This document shows positions 36,440-47,284 of a stretch of DNA of 64,000 nt, piece after piece. A program made the translations under genes and the position numbers. The DNA is taken from the NCBI GenBank assembly GCA_019359075.1, contig JAHHIB010000002.1, forward strand, positions 111,979 to 175,978, in the 5' to 3' direction. The DNA comes from Kalymmatonema hyalinum WJT4-NPBG1 (GTDB lineage: Bacteria > Cyanobacteriota > Cyanobacteriia > Cyanobacteriales > Nostocaceae). Numbering within the stretch: position 1 is the stretch's first letter; every line of letters begins with the position of its first letter. The notes under the pieces were generated by a model. It saw only the letters and a program-made list of their open reading frames with translations. It made no database searches and was not told where the DNA came from.

Positions 36440-37483
36440 TTATTCTTGCAGCGTCATTGCTCCATTTTTACTTCCATCACCTTGCACATAAATATCTCTA
36501 ATTGGGAAGGGGATTTTAATTCCTTCTTTCTGATAGCGTTTGTGCAATTTCTTAATAAATAAATGTTTAGCCACACGTTGGTCAAAAAATTCATTGACTC
36601 GCATATAAAGCGTAAAATTTATACTAAAATCAGCAAACTCATTAAATCTTATATAAGGTTCATTTGCTATTAATTCAGGAGCAATTTCCTGCATGACCTC
36701 TTTAGCAACCTTTACAGTCACTCTTTCGACTTGCTCAAGGTCGCTATCATAGCCAACTCCTACATTGATCGTTAATGTGATTTCTTTAACTGGGAGATGA
36801 TAGTTCGTGAAAATAGCGGAAGCTAGCTTAGAATTTGGTACTATTATCACGTTATTGGAAAGCTCTTTTATAGTCGTATTGCGCCATGTTATATCTGTAA
36901 CATAACCCTCATGATTTCCATCAGCTAGTTTAACGTAATCTCCTGTTCTGACTTGCTTAGAAATAATTAAATAAAAACCAGAAAACAAATTTGCTAGTGT
37001 ATCTTGAAGTGCTAAACCAACTGCTATACCACCAACACCCAATGTTGTCAGTATTGGTGTAATTTCAAACCCTAGCGTCTGCAATATGATTAATATTCCC
37101 AAAACTAAAACGGCAGTTTTGGCTCCATTAGAAAGCAGTGATGCTGAAAGACCATTAGTTCTGCGAAAAAATAAATTTACAAACCCAGCAGTGAGTCTGG
37201 CAAAAACTACAGTGACTGTATATAAAAAAGCACTTGTAATAATCTTTTTCAGTAGTTCTGTAACATCCGGATCAGGGCGGTAACTCATCAGTGCAGCATA
37301 AAACCCACCAAGCACGCACCAAAAGAAGGGCATACGATTCAAGGAGCGAAATATAATTTCACTTCCGCGAATTTGTCTCGTCGCAACAAATTTTTTCAGT
37401 CTTGTAAAGATAATTTGTTCGCTGATAATTCCACCAAGAAAACCAGCCAAGATAAACAGAATTGGCAAAATCCAATGCATCAT
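36440..37483 (-). CDS. MscS-family mechanosensitive channel
   Basis: 347 residues. Four hydrophobic segments lead to the pore helix ILTTLGVGGIAVGLALQDTLANLFSG, the glycine-alanine-packed TM3 of MscS. It is followed by SKQVRTGDYVKLADGNHEGYV (beta domain) and the C-terminal cytosolic vestibule. Such channels open on membrane tension and release solutes after osmotic downshock, in the cytoplasmic membrane. Two adjacent ATG codons (MMH) make the start uncertain by one residue. Single gene between the hydrolase and the HDAC-family gene. Confidence 0.93.
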   Translation of the reverse strand: MMHWILPILFILAGFLGGIISEQIIFTRLKKFVATRQIRGSEIIFRSLNRMPFFWCVLGGFYAALMSYRPDPDVTELLKKIITSAFLYTVTVVFARLTAGFVNLFFRRTNGLSASLLSNGAKTAVLVLGILIILQTLGFEITPILTTLGVGGIAVGLALQDTLANLFSGFYLIISKQVRTGDYVKLADGNHEGYVTDITWRNTTIKELSNNVIIVPNSKLASAIFTNYHLPVKEITLTINVGVGYDSDLEQVERVTVKVAKEVMQEIAPELIANEPYIRFNEFADFSINFTLYMRVNEFFDQRVAKHLFIKKLHKRYQKEGIKIPFPIRDIYVQGDGSKNGAMTLQE

Positions 37484-37786
37484 AAAAATTTTTGATTTTA
37501 GAGTTTGGATTTGAGATTGAAGGAATTTCTAGTATAAGATCCCACAGCAAAAGATACCAGAATCGCAGCTAGAAGTGATTCGATAATTCGGTGAAAAGCG
37601 CTCTCAGCTTGTTTGCTATTGTTCCTTGTTTGGTTTTGTGTTTCAACAAAACTTGCGTGAATCTGTGTCGGTTAAACTCGGGATTCGACGTAAAAAACTA
37701 CTCACTTGTTCCCAAATTCGCAAAGAGTACCAACGAGAAAATATCTTTTGGCGTACTTAGGGTCTTGGCGGTTCAAAATAAATAAC
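37484..37786. other. 303-bp gap between divergent mscS-like and HDAC-family genes
   Basis: It must hold both promoters, but I cannot point to reliable -10/-35 pairs. The right part contains ttggcgtacttagggtcttggcgg, a degraded version of a cyanobacterial intergenic repeat that is often seen before start codons. Confidence 0.5.
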
Positions 37787-38704
37787 ATGGACTTGCCAAT
37801 TGTTTATCACCCCGATTATGTTGCCCCACTACCCGAAGGTCATCGCTTCCCGATGCCAAAATTTAGGCAACTCTACGAACTGCTCCTAGCAGATAACGTA
37901 GCCCAAAAAGACCAATTTTACACACCTACACGCCCACCACAAGAGTTGATAGAGTTAGTTCACACCCCAGAGTACGTTCAAGCTTACTATCAGGGTACTC
38001 TCGATGCCAAAGCACAGCGGCGCATTGGATTACCCTGGAGTCCAGCACTGGTGAATCGTACCTGTGTAGCAGTTGGTGGTACTATGCTTACCGCGCAACT
38101 CGCACTAAAGCAGGGTTTGGCTTGCAATACCGCAGGCGGTACTCATCACGCTTTTCCCAGTTATGGATCTGGTTTTTGTATTTTCAATGATTTGGCGATC
38201 GCCTCGCGCGTCTTACAAAAACTCCGACTTGTCCAAAAAATTCTGATTGTGGACTTGGACGTGCATCAAGGGGATGGCACCGCTTTTATCTTCCAAGATG
38301 ACGATAGTGTTTTCACTTTCTCGATGCACTGCGAAGTCAATTTTCCCGGCACTAAGCAAAAAAGCGATTTGGATGTTCCCCTGGCTGTGGGAATGGAAGA
38401 TGACGCCTATCTGCAAACTTTAGCAAATTATTTACCAGATTTGCTTTCGGATGTCAAGCCAGATTTCATTTTCTACGATGCTGGTGTTGATCCACATATA
38501 GGCGATCGCCTGGGAAAATTAGCCCTAACCGATACAGGCATCTTCCGTCGAGAAATGCAGGTTTTGAGTACTTGTGTTGCCGCCGGATACCCTGTTGCTT
38601 GCGTCATTGGCGGCGGTTATGCTGATGATATGAAATCCCTTGTTTATCGTCACTCCCTAGTGCATCGCGCTGCCAGTCAAGTTTATCAGCAATACGGACT
38701 TTGA
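37787..38704 (+). CDS. Histone-deacetylase-family (class II-like) deacetylase
   Basis: 305 residues from ATG 37787 (MDLPIVYHPDYV). The track's 27 extra residues have no family support. GGTHHAFPSYGSGFCIFNDLAIA, ILIVDLDVHQGDGTAFI and YDAGVDPH are the zinc and catalytic motifs of the HDAC/acetoin-utilisation (AcuC) superfamily, with the histidine pair, the Asp-x-His and the second Asp in place. In bacteria these deacetylate polyamines or other acetylated small molecules. Substrate unknown. It is followed by repeat DNA and the helicase operon. Confidence 0.92.
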   Translation: MDLPIVYHPDYVAPLPEGHRFPMPKFRQLYELLLADNVAQKDQFYTPTRPPQELIELVHTPEYVQAYYQGTLDAKAQRRIGLPWSPALVNRTCVAVGGTMLTAQLALKQGLACNTAGGTHHAFPSYGSGFCIFNDLAIASRVLQKLRLVQKILIVDLDVHQGDGTAFIFQDDDSVFTFSMHCEVNFPGTKQKSDLDVPLAVGMEDDAYLQTLANYLPDLLSDVKPDFIFYDAGVDPHIGDRLGKLALTDTGIFRREMQVLSTCVAAGYPVACVIGGGYADDMKSLVYRHSLVHRAASQVYQQYGL

Positions 38705-38741
38705 TATAGTAGAACTCTTGTATGCAGTCAATTTTTTTGAG

Positions 38742-38807
38742 ATGAAACCACAGACGAACACAGATAAATATCGGTGTTTATCTGTGTCCATCTGTGGTTC
38801 AAAAATT
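38742..38807. repeat. Inverted pair of the ATCTGTGG dispersed repeat
   Basis: Left arm gaaaccacagacgaacacagataaa and right arm tttatctgtgtccatctgtggttc enclose tatcggtg, making a long imperfect hairpin. It is another copy of the family at 26687. The track's ORF start for the helicase lies inside this repeat, one reason I choose a downstream start. Confidence 0.8.
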
Positions 38808-38880
38808 CATAAATCGTATTTTTGTAAGAAGTGTATTAAGTAAAACTAAACTTGGAAAATGTGGGCAAGGGCAACAGTGG

Positions 38881-41800
38881 ATGAACAACGGCAAAGTCAG
38901 AATTTACGAACTATCAAAGGAATTGAAGTTGGATAACAAAAAGCTATTAGCAATTTGTGACCAACTCAACATTGTGGCCAAAAGCCAGAGCAGCACAATC
39001 TCTGAATCCGAGGCAGAACGCATTCGTAAAGCGACAAAGAAACCAGTTGCTAACGTTGCTACCTCTTCCCAAAAAAATTCCTTAAATATTAAAAAAGACT
39101 CGGAAGATTGGGGCTATGTGTTAATAGGTTCGACAATTGATAGGTTGATCCGCAATCTTGAAGGTGATGCTGCCCTTGAATCATATCCCGAATTTCGGGA
39201 GCGGCGCGAGCGTGCCAACGAGTTAATGTTTGAATGTGTTGGTAGAAAGCCTTGCCTGTTTTATGTTCGTCGCAAGGGCGCTGCCAAAGAGCCAAAACAA
39301 GAAATTTGGGACTTGACAATCGCAACAGACTCGGATGTTCAATTACCCATAAGACTTAAGAAGCTAGGAAAAACATTAGGATTCAGAGCAGCTGTACAAC
39401 AAAATGGATACGGCGGTTTAAAGATACTGTCGGTTCAGTTACTACAACCCTCACGGGGACACGCCGATGGCTATGCTGTCCCTTGTCGCTTGTGTCTGCT
39501 ACCCGACCACGAACATCATCTCGGCATTCCGTCACGGGCATTGGCACGCATGGCAGCCACGCCAGTCTGTGGTGATTATGTACCCACAGAAGATCAGCTT
39601 AAAGCTTGGAAAGCGTTTTTGCAGATTGAGGAAAACATTGCGAAGGCACGTCAGTTTTGTGTGCCTTACTTGGCTCATAACTATAGCTCCAGAAGGCGGA
39701 TCAGTTTTGAAATTGATGTCGCCTCAGCCACCCTTGACGGTTCTCCTGAAAATTCTTTGGGTGTAAAAAACTTCTGGGAACGGGCAAAACGGGCAAGAAA
39801 TGAAGAACTGAAACTTTTCGAGACTGCTCCCACAGGAAAAAACTGGCAGAACAGCCGCCAACTTGGGTCTGTTGAAGAAGTTGACTCCAACCGTTGCATC
39901 ATCCATATAAGGCTAGAACGCGACTTAGCTGAATACATCGCCGCAGGGCGTTATCAGCTGCCAGCCACCGGATTTTTGTGTTTCGAGGCAGTTGGTGACA
40001 TCAAACAAATTCAGCGCAAGAAAAAAGCTTTAGACGACTTGAATAATGGTTACACCCAAAATCCCTACTTGGGTAACTTCTTATTCGACGCTTCCCAAGC
40101 AAGACCGATTCAAAAAACTGTCGAACTTCGACCAGAGGATTTGCTATTATCTTCCGCTAATCCTGGTCAAAAAGCAGCAGTCGAGACAGTGCTTGCAGCG
40201 AAGGATCTTGTCCTGATTCAAGGTCCACCAGGGACAGGCAAAACTACTGTGATTGCCGAAATTTGCTATCAAATTGCCCTTCGGGGTGGACGCACCCTCA
40301 TTGCCTCTCAAGCAAATTTAGCAGTAGATAACGCCCTGAGTCGATTAGTTCACAACCCAGTGATTCGGGCTGTACGAAAGGGACGAGCCGAGAAAGTTGG
40401 GGAAGAAGGACAGCCATTTTTAGAAGACCAAGTGATTGGCACATGGCTACAAAATACCGCTACTGATTGCGAAAACAATCTCACCAAACGCCTCGACGAT
40501 GTAAAAGTTTTGCGTCAATTGTTGACATCATCACAACGATTCACAGCATATCTAAAAGCAGAAGAAGAATTTTATGAGACACAAAATGAATTCAACAAGA
40601 CCAAAGCAAGCTTAGAGGCAAACTGTAAAAATCAAGAAACAGTCTACAAGAAAAGCGAAGCACAGAAAAATGAGGTCGAATCCCTAATTGCAAGGTTGGA
40701 GGAACTGCTAAACGCTGCACCTAACGTAAACTGGGAAGATCCAGAAGTGACAAATTTTTTGCCACTTCTTAAACCCTACACAGAAGGCAACAGTACAGTA
40801 GAAAACTTTTTGGCAGATGTTCGTACAGCCATCAAATATACTGATGAACTTGGCTTTGTTCGCCCTAGGCGTGGTGCATTTGGATTGGCGGTTTGGTTGC
40901 GTGAAACTGTAGCAGATGTATCTGAATTTAAAACTGCATTAAGTTCTGCTCAAGAGGCGACTGTCGCCATGTCGGAGGTTGCGGCGTCGGTGCAGATATT
41001 TAGACAAAATTCTACTTATTTGAATCAGCTACAAACAGATTATCAGCAATTTCTTACCAAGCAGCAAAGCCTAGAACAAACAATTCGGAGTTGGGAAAAC
41101 CGCAAACGGGAAATAGATTATATTATCACAGCAGTTAAGGAATGGAAATCTACAGCATATTCTAATCTGTATCATGTATTGAACGATTGTCAGAAATCCG
41201 GTCAACCATTAACAGAAAAATTAGCGGACTTACCACTAGGGTTGTTGATGTTTGCTAAGACATTAAAATTAGAAATTGTGCCAAAAGGTTACACAGTTAA
41301 CCAGCCAGAGTGGGAGTTATTGGCAAAGGCGATCGCTTATGAAATAGACGGCGGTTTTATTGACCGACGAGGTAAGCAGTATAGTTTTAGTTATTTTTTA
41401 CAGCAAAGCTTCAGTCAAATTCCGATGGTGTTGTCAACAAGCGATAGCACCCAATGGCAAGAACTTTACCAACAGTTTAATAACTATCAACTACTCAAAC
41501 CTAGTCAGCGAAAATTGCTGGTTGAGAATACACAGTTTTTTCTGATTAGAATGCAGCAAAAGTATGGTGGTTCATGGGAATTGAATAACATCAAGTCTAC
41601 TCTCACCCGTATTACACAAGAATTAGTGGATAGTATCCTGAAAAATGCACGTCAATGCGTTTTACAAGTGAAAACTGAGACTGAACAACAGCTTCAAAAT
41701 TTACAAATACAACTCAATGAACTTCAAAAAAATTCAATTACTCAAGAGCAAATATCTGCCCATCAACATCAGGTAGAAAGAGTAAGACAAGATGGTAATT

Positions 41801-43377
41801 TGAAAATTGGACGAGTTATCACTATTCTGCAAGAACTTACCCGGCAGCAAAACTTACCTCCTCAATTACGCATTCTAGCTGAACAATATCTCGCCAAGCA
41901 ATCAAATATTTGGGAACAGCCCCAAGAATTATCACAGCAAGTCGATTCTTGGGCAAATTGCATAAGTCAGCTTGAAACCTTAATTTTATCCTTAGAACCT
42001 TTTGCTGTACTGGAAATTATCAAAAACTCTCTGCATGAGCATCTCTCAAGGCTAAAAGAAGAAAACACAATTTCTCTACACCAACTTGAAGAATCACAAA
42101 TAAAGCTACGTGAATTACAGCAAAAAATACAATCACAAATATCAGAAAAATTAATATCAGAGCGAAGCTGGTGGCAGATAGTATGGCAAGCAATACCTGA
42201 TAAATTTAAGCCTGAAGATCCTACCGACTTGTTTAATCTAGAGTTTTTACGCAACGTCAAAACTCAATTTGACTCTTGGCAACAGCAACTCGAAAATGAA
42301 GAAACTTATCTCAATAGATACCAGAACTTTGTCCAAGATTGGATTGAAAAATTACGCAACCCTTCAGAGGGCGATCGCAATGATTTGAGGCGAATTTACC
42401 TAGATAATGCTAACGTCGTCGGTATCACCTGTGTTCAAGCAGCAAATCGAGAATTTTCTGAAGAATTTAAAAACTTTGATGTCGTCATCATTGATGAGGT
42501 TAGTAAGTGTACTCCACCAGAATTACTCATCCCAGCCTTGAAAGGCAAAAAGTTAGTCCTGGTAGGTGATCATCGACAATTACCACCCATGCTTGATACT
42601 AACACTTTAGAAGAAGTTGCTCAAGAGATTAGTAGTACACGAGAAGAACTGCAATTCTTAGAAGAATCGCTTTTCAAAAGTCAGTTTGAAGCTGCTGATG
42701 AAAGCATCAAACAGATGCTAACTACACAGTATCGAATGCACCCCTTTATCATGGGAGCGATCAATCAGTTTTATGACGGTAAACTAGAATGTGGTATTTT
42801 ACAACCTGACACTAAACGCGCACATAATTTGGCAGGTAAAATCATTCAAAAAGACCACCATATTCTCTGGGTAAAAATGCCAGCAGAAAATGAATTCCAA
42901 GAGCAACGTGAAGGAACTTCGTTCTTTAATATTCAAGAAATTGATGCTATTGAACGTCTGTGTCAGCAGATGGAGAATACTTGGGCTGCTAGAGTTGCTA
43001 ATGGTGAACCCAAAAAAGAAATCGCCGTAATTACATTTTATGGCGCTCAACTCAGAAAAATTGATGAGCGCCTGCAATCTGAACTTTTCCCTTCTTTGCA
43101 AATTCGTACTGGAACAGTTGACCGATTTCAAGGGATGGAAAGACCTGTTGTAATTGTTAGTATGGTTCGTAACAATAGTAAGGGAGATGTGGGTTTTGCC
43201 AAGAAGTCAGAAAGGGTGAACGTTGCTTTCTCCCGCGCGCAAGAATTACTAATAATTGTGGGATGTCACGATTTATTTACCCGTCAAACAGGCAAAATCG
43301 GAAGTATGTATTCAGAGGTTTCTAACATTGTACATCGTCATGGAGGTTTAGTTGATGTTTCTCGCGTCTTCTGCTAA
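38881..43377 (+). CDS. IF2_N-SF1 (UPF1/COG1112-type) helicase, first gene of a putative defence operon
   Basis: About 1498 residues from ATG 38881; the track's upstream codons fall in a dispersed repeat. Residues about 5-50 match the IF2_N helical domain of translation factor IF-2 ([32 protein letters not shown]). Next comes an unassigned region (about 75-430), then an SF1 helicase. Walker [10 protein letters not shown] is near 448, Walker [17 protein letters not shown] near 1200, then [34 protein letters not shown] and [11 protein letters not shown]. Motifs I and II are separated by about 700 residues rich in coiled coil, unusual for the family. UPF1/SMUBP-2 relatives act on RNA or DNA 5' to 3'. 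The next gene overlaps the end by 23 nt. Function is inferred as nucleic-acid surveillance or defence. Confidence 0.88.
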   Translation: MNNGKVRIYELSKELKLDNKKLLAICDQLNIVAKSQSSTISESEAERIRKATKKPVANVATSSQKNSLNIKKDSEDWGYVLIGSTIDRLIRNLEGDAALESYPEFRERRERANELMFECVGRKPCLFYVRRKGAAKEPKQEIWDLTIATDSDVQLPIRLKKLGKTLGFRAAVQQNGYGGLKILSVQLLQPSRGHADGYAVPCRLCLLPDHEHHLGIPSRALARMAATPVCGDYVPTEDQLKAWKAFLQIEENIAKARQFCVPYLAHNYSSRRRISFEIDVASATLDGSPENSLGVKNFWERAKRARNEELKLFETAPTGKNWQNSRQLGSVEEVDSNRCIIHIRLERDLAEYIAAGRYQLPATGFLCFEAVGDIKQIQRKKKALDDLNNGYTQNPYLGNFLFDASQARPIQKTVELRPEDLLLSSANPGQKAAVETVLAAKDLVLIQGPPGTGKTTVIAEICYQIALRGGRTLIASQANLAVDNALSRLVHNPVIRAVRKGRAEKVGEEGQPFLEDQVIGTWLQNTATDCENNLTKRLDDVKVLRQLLTSSQRFTAYLKAEEEFYETQNEFNKTKASLEANCKNQETVYKKSEAQKNEVESLIARLEELLNAAPNVNWEDPEVTNFLPLLKPYTEGNSTVENFLADVRTAIKYTDELGFVRPRRGAFGLAVWLRETVADVSEFKTALSSAQEATVAMSEVAASVQIFRQNSTYLNQLQTDYQQFLTKQQSLEQTIRSWENRKREIDYIITAVKEWKSTAYSNLYHVLNDCQKSGQPLTEKLADLPLGLLMFAKTLKLEIVPKGYTVNQPEWELLAKAIAYEIDGGFIDRRGKQYSFSYFLQQSFSQIPMVLSTSDSTQWQELYQQFNNYQLLKPSQRKLLVENTQFFLIRMQQKYGGSWELNNIKSTLTRITQELVDSILKNARQCVLQVKTETEQQLQNLQIQLNELQKNSITQEQISAHQHQVERVRQDGNLKIGRVITILQELTRQQNLPPQLRILAEQYLAKQSNIWEQPQELSQQVDSWANCISQLETLILSLEPFAVLEIIKNSLHEHLSRLKEENTISLHQLEESQIKLRELQQKIQSQISEKLISERSWWQIVWQAIPDKFKPEDPTDLFNLEFLRNVKTQFDSWQQQLENEETYLNRYQNFVQDWIEKLRNPSEGDRNDLRRIYLDNANVVGITCVQAANREFSEEFKNFDVVIIDEVSKCTPPELLIPALKGKKLVLVGDHRQLPPMLDTNTLEEVAQEISSTREELQFLEESLFKSQFEAADESIKQMLTTQYRMHPFIMGAINQFYDGKLECGILQPDTKRAHNLAGKIIQKDHHILWVKMPAENEFQEQREGTSFFNIQEIDAIERLCQQMENTWAARVANGEPKKEIAVITFYGAQLRKIDERLQSELFPSLQIRTGTVDRFQGMERPVVIVSMVRNNSKGDVGFAKKSERVNVAFSRAQELLIIVGCHDLFTRQTGKIGSMYSEVSNIVHRHGGLVDVSRVFC

Positions 43378-45262
43378 ACCTATTGATGACAATCTCAAAA
43401 ATTTGGCAGACGAAATTGAAGCACAAAGCCCGAGTTTATCGGTTTTAGCAGCGCGTCAATTCCGTTATAGTTTGCGTCAAACTCATGTAGAAGTCACTAT
43501 CAAGGAACCCCGGCAATTCAATGTACTAGAAGAGTTTATAATCCGCGCTGGTGTTGAACTTGATTCTCCGCCAACAGCAGATGAATTAGCATCTGTACTT
43601 GGGCTTGATCCTGTATTCGTACGAAGTACTATTGCGACTCTTCAGAAGTTACAAACTCTCGAAGTGACATCACCAATTACAGTTACCCCGGAAGGGCGTT
43701 TATTCTATGAGAAAGGAACTGTACCACAGCCCCCATACTCAGAAAAAATTTATGCTGTTGTAGACACCTTGGGTGGAAAACTGACCTTTCAGTCTGAACC
43801 TTTAAACGATGCATTGATAAACCTACCTGATTTGGCAGAGTTTGTAAGCATTGATAATACAATTACTGATATTTCTTCTTTATCACTTGAAGAATTACAA
43901 CAAAATATTCAGGCTTCCGGTTTAGCACTTCATGTGCCAGAAGACGGAAAAATTGTCATTTCCTGTAAGGTAGTAGCTCCGACTAAAAAGATATGGAAAA
44001 CTATATCGCTTTTCGTTCTCTTCGATGCACTTGAAGATAAGTTGAACATCCAACTAAGAAAGGGAAAGCAAATTTTAGAGTTGGAATCTAACTGGTTGGA
44101 AGCACTGCAAGCTGAAGGTAAAGTTTCCTTGCAAGCATTGTGTGAATTGTCAGATGAAACCATCTCTTTTGAGCGCGAGGCAACTCTGAATCAGAAAAAC
44201 GCAGAAATTGAGGCTAGACTGGAAAAGATTCAGCAAAAGGCGCTGGAAACTGTAAGACTTGCTCGTGCAGAACAGAAAAATATCAACCCGTCGGGTACAG
44301 CGGTACAGTTACGCGATGGACAAATTCCTCAAGCTTTCTCAGAAGTTTTAAATTCGGCACAGCATGAGATTCTTATCTATTCTCCTTGGGTAAATCAGGC
44401 AGTTGTAGACGAACAATTTCTTCTCCTGCTGCAAACATTGGCTAATCGTGGGGTTTGGATTCTCATTGGACATGGAATTGCCCAGCGACAAGAAGATGAA
44501 GAAAAACCAATACCAGCACAAGTGGAGGAAAAACTTCGAGGAGTGAAAACGCCTGATGGCTTACCAGCGATACAGGTTTTTTGGTTAGGAAATTCCCATG
44601 TCAAAGAAGTCATAGTTGATGGGAAAATCCATCTTTGTGGATCTCATAATTGGCTGTCTTATCGCGGTGATTATTTACCACGAGGCGAATCAGTTTATAA
44701 AGTCACAATTTCACATCAAGTTCAAGAGGCTTATGAATTTCTCGCTGATCGTTTCAAAAACCATGCTGAAAAATTGTGGAACAATGCTGTACAAAACCGC
44801 GATACTCAACTAGCTACGGATACTCTGTGCATATGGGGTGCGCTAGGTATGGAAGAAATCGCACTCACAGCGATACAGCAAAATAACTGGCTAGAACTTC
44901 TTCCGGTGTGGCTGAATGTAGTACTTCAGGGGCTAAGGTCGAAAAAGGTATCAGTGGATTCAGTAAGTTTTCAAACTGCACTTTCTTTGCTGGATGAGGT
45001 ATCCACAGAAGCGGCTTATATCGAATCATTACGGCAAGGATGGCGTAAAGTTATAGGCGCGATTGCGCAGAGCGCAGTGCCGGAGGCAATCGCTACTAAC
45101 AATCCTCAACTGGCTTTAAACTTACTCAGCGATCAAGTGTGGGCACACTTTGTCCGTCTCGCCATTACCCAACCAACTTTCAACACGCCTGAGCAATTTA
45201 TAGCAGCACAGACTTTATCTCAAAATATGCCTAGGCAATCTCACAAGCGCAAAAATAAATAA
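43355..45262 (+). CDS. PLD-family nuclease-like protein, second gene of the helicase operon
   Basis: 635 residues from ATG 43355. Ribosome site ggaggt at 43342-43347 and a 23-nt overlap with the helicase indicate translational coupling. Residues about 55-130 look like a winged helix ([20 protein letters not shown]). From about 330 a phospholipase-D-like domain begins ([18 protein letters not shown]) and carries the full HKD motif: His415-x-Lys417, Asp422, then GSHN at 429-432 ([20 protein letters not shown]). Only one such motif is present, so a dimeric active site is expected, as in bacterial Nuc. The C-terminal 180 residues are helical and unassigned. With the helicase it resembles known helicase-PLD defence pairs. 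Confidence 0.88.
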   Translation: MFLASSAKPIDDNLKNLADEIEAQSPSLSVLAARQFRYSLRQTHVEVTIKEPRQFNVLEEFIIRAGVELDSPPTADELASVLGLDPVFVRSTIATLQKLQTLEVTSPITVTPEGRLFYEKGTVPQPPYSEKIYAVVDTLGGKLTFQSEPLNDALINLPDLAEFVSIDNTITDISSLSLEELQQNIQASGLALHVPEDGKIVISCKVVAPTKKIWKTISLFVLFDALEDKLNIQLRKGKQILELESNWLEALQAEGKVSLQALCELSDETISFEREATLNQKNAEIEARLEKIQQKALETVRLARAEQKNINPSGTAVQLRDGQIPQAFSEVLNSAQHEILIYSPWVNQAVVDEQFLLLLQTLANRGVWILIGHGIAQRQEDEEKPIPAQVEEKLRGVKTPDGLPAIQVFWLGNSHVKEVIVDGKIHLCGSHNWLSYRGDYLPRGESVYKVTISHQVQEAYEFLADRFKNHAEKLWNNAVQNRDTQLATDTLCIWGALGMEEIALTAIQQNNWLELLPVWLNVVLQGLRSKKVSVDSVSFQTALSLLDEVSTEAAYIESLRQGWRKVIGAIAQSAVPEAIATNNPQLALNLLSDQVWAHFVRLAITQPTFNTPEQFIAAQTLSQNMPRQSHKRKNK

Positions 45263-45424
45263 ATTGTAGTCAAAAGTCAAGACTCAGAAGTTAAAAATTA
45301 TTCTTTCCATCTCCCCATTCCCCTACTCCCTTTGCCAACTGTTAATTAACTCTAACGTCATAAGCAGAATTTCGTCGCCTTCGATACAATCTATAAAGTA
45401 AGGAGAGCCGAGGAGAACATACTG

Positions 45425-46558
45425 GTGCTATTGAAAGGCTTTGAAATTGAGATGTACACTGGCACCCCTAGTGGTGATATCGTCGGACTCTCCGACAAGA
45501 TTGTTACGTCTTTGGATGGGTTTGTCTGGGAGCCAGATAATCGAAACGTAGAATACACAACTGCACCAGAGCGAAATTACGACCAGCTTTTATGTGCCTT
45601 GTTGCGTCCTCGGCTGCAATTGCGAAAGTTTATTCAGCAATTGGGCGATTACACGCTGATCCCAGGAAGTACCCTGTCGTTAGGTGGGAGCGATCGCTTT
45701 TTTCGCTCTGACCCAACAAATCCTTATCATGCCTACATTGAGCAAACATACGGCACAAAGGTAGTCACCGCCAGCGTTCACATCAACGTCGGTATCAGCG
45801 ATCCAGAGTTATTAATGCGCGCGTGCCGGCTGATCAGGGTAGAAGCACCTTTGTTCCTTGCCCTAAGTGCCTCGTCCCCCTTCCTAAATGGCAAAGCGAC
45901 TGGGCATCATTCCACACGGTGGAGTGTTTTTCCGCAAACGCCTTCTCAAGTCCCGTTATTTGAAAGCCACGCCCACCACATTGATTGGGTGGAAAACCAG
46001 CTGGCGGCTGGAACGATGCAAAATGTTCGTCATCTTTGGGTATCAGTGCGCCCAAATGGCGATCGCCGTCCCTATGATTTAAATCGTCTAGAACTGCGAA
46101 TTTGCGATTTAGTCATAGATCCCATTGCTTTATTGGCGATTACAGCCTTAATCGAAGCGCGTATTCTCCAACTCATCGATAATCCTGATCTCGATCCGTT
46201 AACCCAAAGTACCTTCTCCCCAGACGAACTCGTCTCCCTCACTTATGCCAACGAAGCCGCCGCTGCAACTTCGAGTCTCGATGCTCAACTTAGGCATTGG
46301 CAAGATGGCAGAAGTATTTTAGCGAGAGATTGGATTGCCCAAATGTATCAAGAAGTTTGGGCGATTGCCAAGCAGCACGGCTTCGCTTGTTTCCTTTCAC
46401 CATTGCAAAAAATCCTCCGCGAAGGCAATGAAGCTCAAGGTTGGCTGCAACTGCACGCAGTCGGTTTGAGTGCAAGACACGTTCTTACCCAGGCGATTAG
46501 TGCAACACGAGAACGCGAAATGGAACTCGAAGATAAATTGTGTTCCCTGGTTGCTTAA
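45425..46558 (+). CDS. gshA: Glutamate-cysteine ligase, cyanobacterial type
   Basis: 377 residues. It catalyses ATP-dependent joining of L-glutamate and L-cysteine, the first step of glutathione synthesis. The N-terminus LLKGFEIEMYTGTPSGDIVGLS, WEPDNRNVEYTTAPERNYDQ, and ASVHINVGISDPELLMRACR are typical of the cyanobacterial GshA group. A GTG start is chosen since agccgaggagaacat places a GAGGAG Shine-Dalgarno before it. Length is close to the usual 380. The gene follows the PLD gene after 162 bp, but appears a separate unit. Confidence 0.93.
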   Translation: MLLKGFEIEMYTGTPSGDIVGLSDKIVTSLDGFVWEPDNRNVEYTTAPERNYDQLLCALLRPRLQLRKFIQQLGDYTLIPGSTLSLGGSDRFFRSDPTNPYHAYIEQTYGTKVVTASVHINVGISDPELLMRACRLIRVEAPLFLALSASSPFLNGKATGHHSTRWSVFPQTPSQVPLFESHAHHIDWVENQLAAGTMQNVRHLWVSVRPNGDRRPYDLNRLELRICDLVIDPIALLAITALIEARILQLIDNPDLDPLTQSTFSPDELVSLTYANEAAAATSSLDAQLRHWQDGRSILARDWIAQMYQEVWAIAKQHGFACFLSPLQKILREGNEAQGWLQLHAVGLSARHVLTQAISATREREMELEDKLCSLVA

Positions 46559-46651
46559 TCTGAACGTCATTCATTGCCACTTAGCAACAACACATATTCT
46601 CCAAAGCGCAAGTCTTGTGTGATGCAAATATACAGCATTTAAAAAATCGTG

Positions 46652-46690
46652 ATATATCTCAGAGCATCTCTCAGAATATCTGAGATATAT
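46652..46690. repeat. 12-bp perfect inverted repeat between gshA and trmL
   Basis: atatatctcaga (46652-46663) and tctgagatatat (46679-46690) pair perfectly around a 15-nt loop that itself contains ctctcaga. It lies 94 bp after the gshA stop. A hairpin terminator for gshA or an operator-type palindrome are both possible. Confidence 0.55.
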
Positions 46691-46828
46691 TTCTTCGTAT
46701 CTGTTTTAAATTTCTAATCAATGGTTTGAGGTAAACCATATTAAGAAAAACTATAAATGACCTCAGTCTTAAGGTAGATTTGGAAAAATCGATATATTGC
46801 TTAACTCAACATATTTATTCCTCCGCAA

Positions 46829-47284
46829 ATGCCGCAGGTCGTTTTAGTTAACCCGCTCATTCCCCCAAATACAGGTAATATTGCTCGCACTTGTGCTGCC
46901 ACAAGCACGGAATTACATTTAGTAGGACCTTTGGGGTTTGAAATTAGCGATCGCTACCTCAAAAGAGCCGGCTTAGATTACTGGCCGTATGTGAAGCTGC
47001 ACTATCACGAATCTTTGGAAGCTTTTAAGTTGATACATCAGGCGCGTGGCGGACGATGGTTAGGTTTTAGTGTCAATGGCACTTGCAAGCACGTAGATTT
47101 TCAGTTTCAACCTGATGACTGGTTGCTCTTTGGTAGTGAAACCACTGGCTTGCCACCCGAGGTTATATCAGCTTGTGATGCTACGCTTTACATTGCGATG
47201 AGCGAACCGAATGTTCGTAGCTTAAATCTTTCTGTGAGTGTGGCAGTAGGTCTGTTTGAAGCTCGCCGTCAATTAGGGTATTAA
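46829..47284 (+). CDS. trmL: tRNA (cytidine/uridine-34 2'-O)-methyltransferase
   Basis: 151 residues. A SPOUT-class RNA methyltransferase using S-adenosylmethionine to methylate the ribose of the wobble nucleotide, classically in tRNA-Leu. The N-terminal VLVNPLIPPNTGNIARTCAAT, the LLFGSETTGLPPEVI knot and MSEPNVRSLNLSVSVAVGLFEA are the three signature motifs of TrmL/YibK. Short length is normal for this single-domain protein. The ATG start gives MPQVVLVNP. It stands as a single gene. Confidence 0.95.
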   Translation: MPQVVLVNPLIPPNTGNIARTCAATSTELHLVGPLGFEISDRYLKRAGLDYWPYVKLHYHESLEAFKLIHQARGGRWLGFSVNGTCKHVDFQFQPDDWLLFGSETTGLPPEVISACDATLYIAMSEPNVRSLNLSVSVAVGLFEARRQLGY

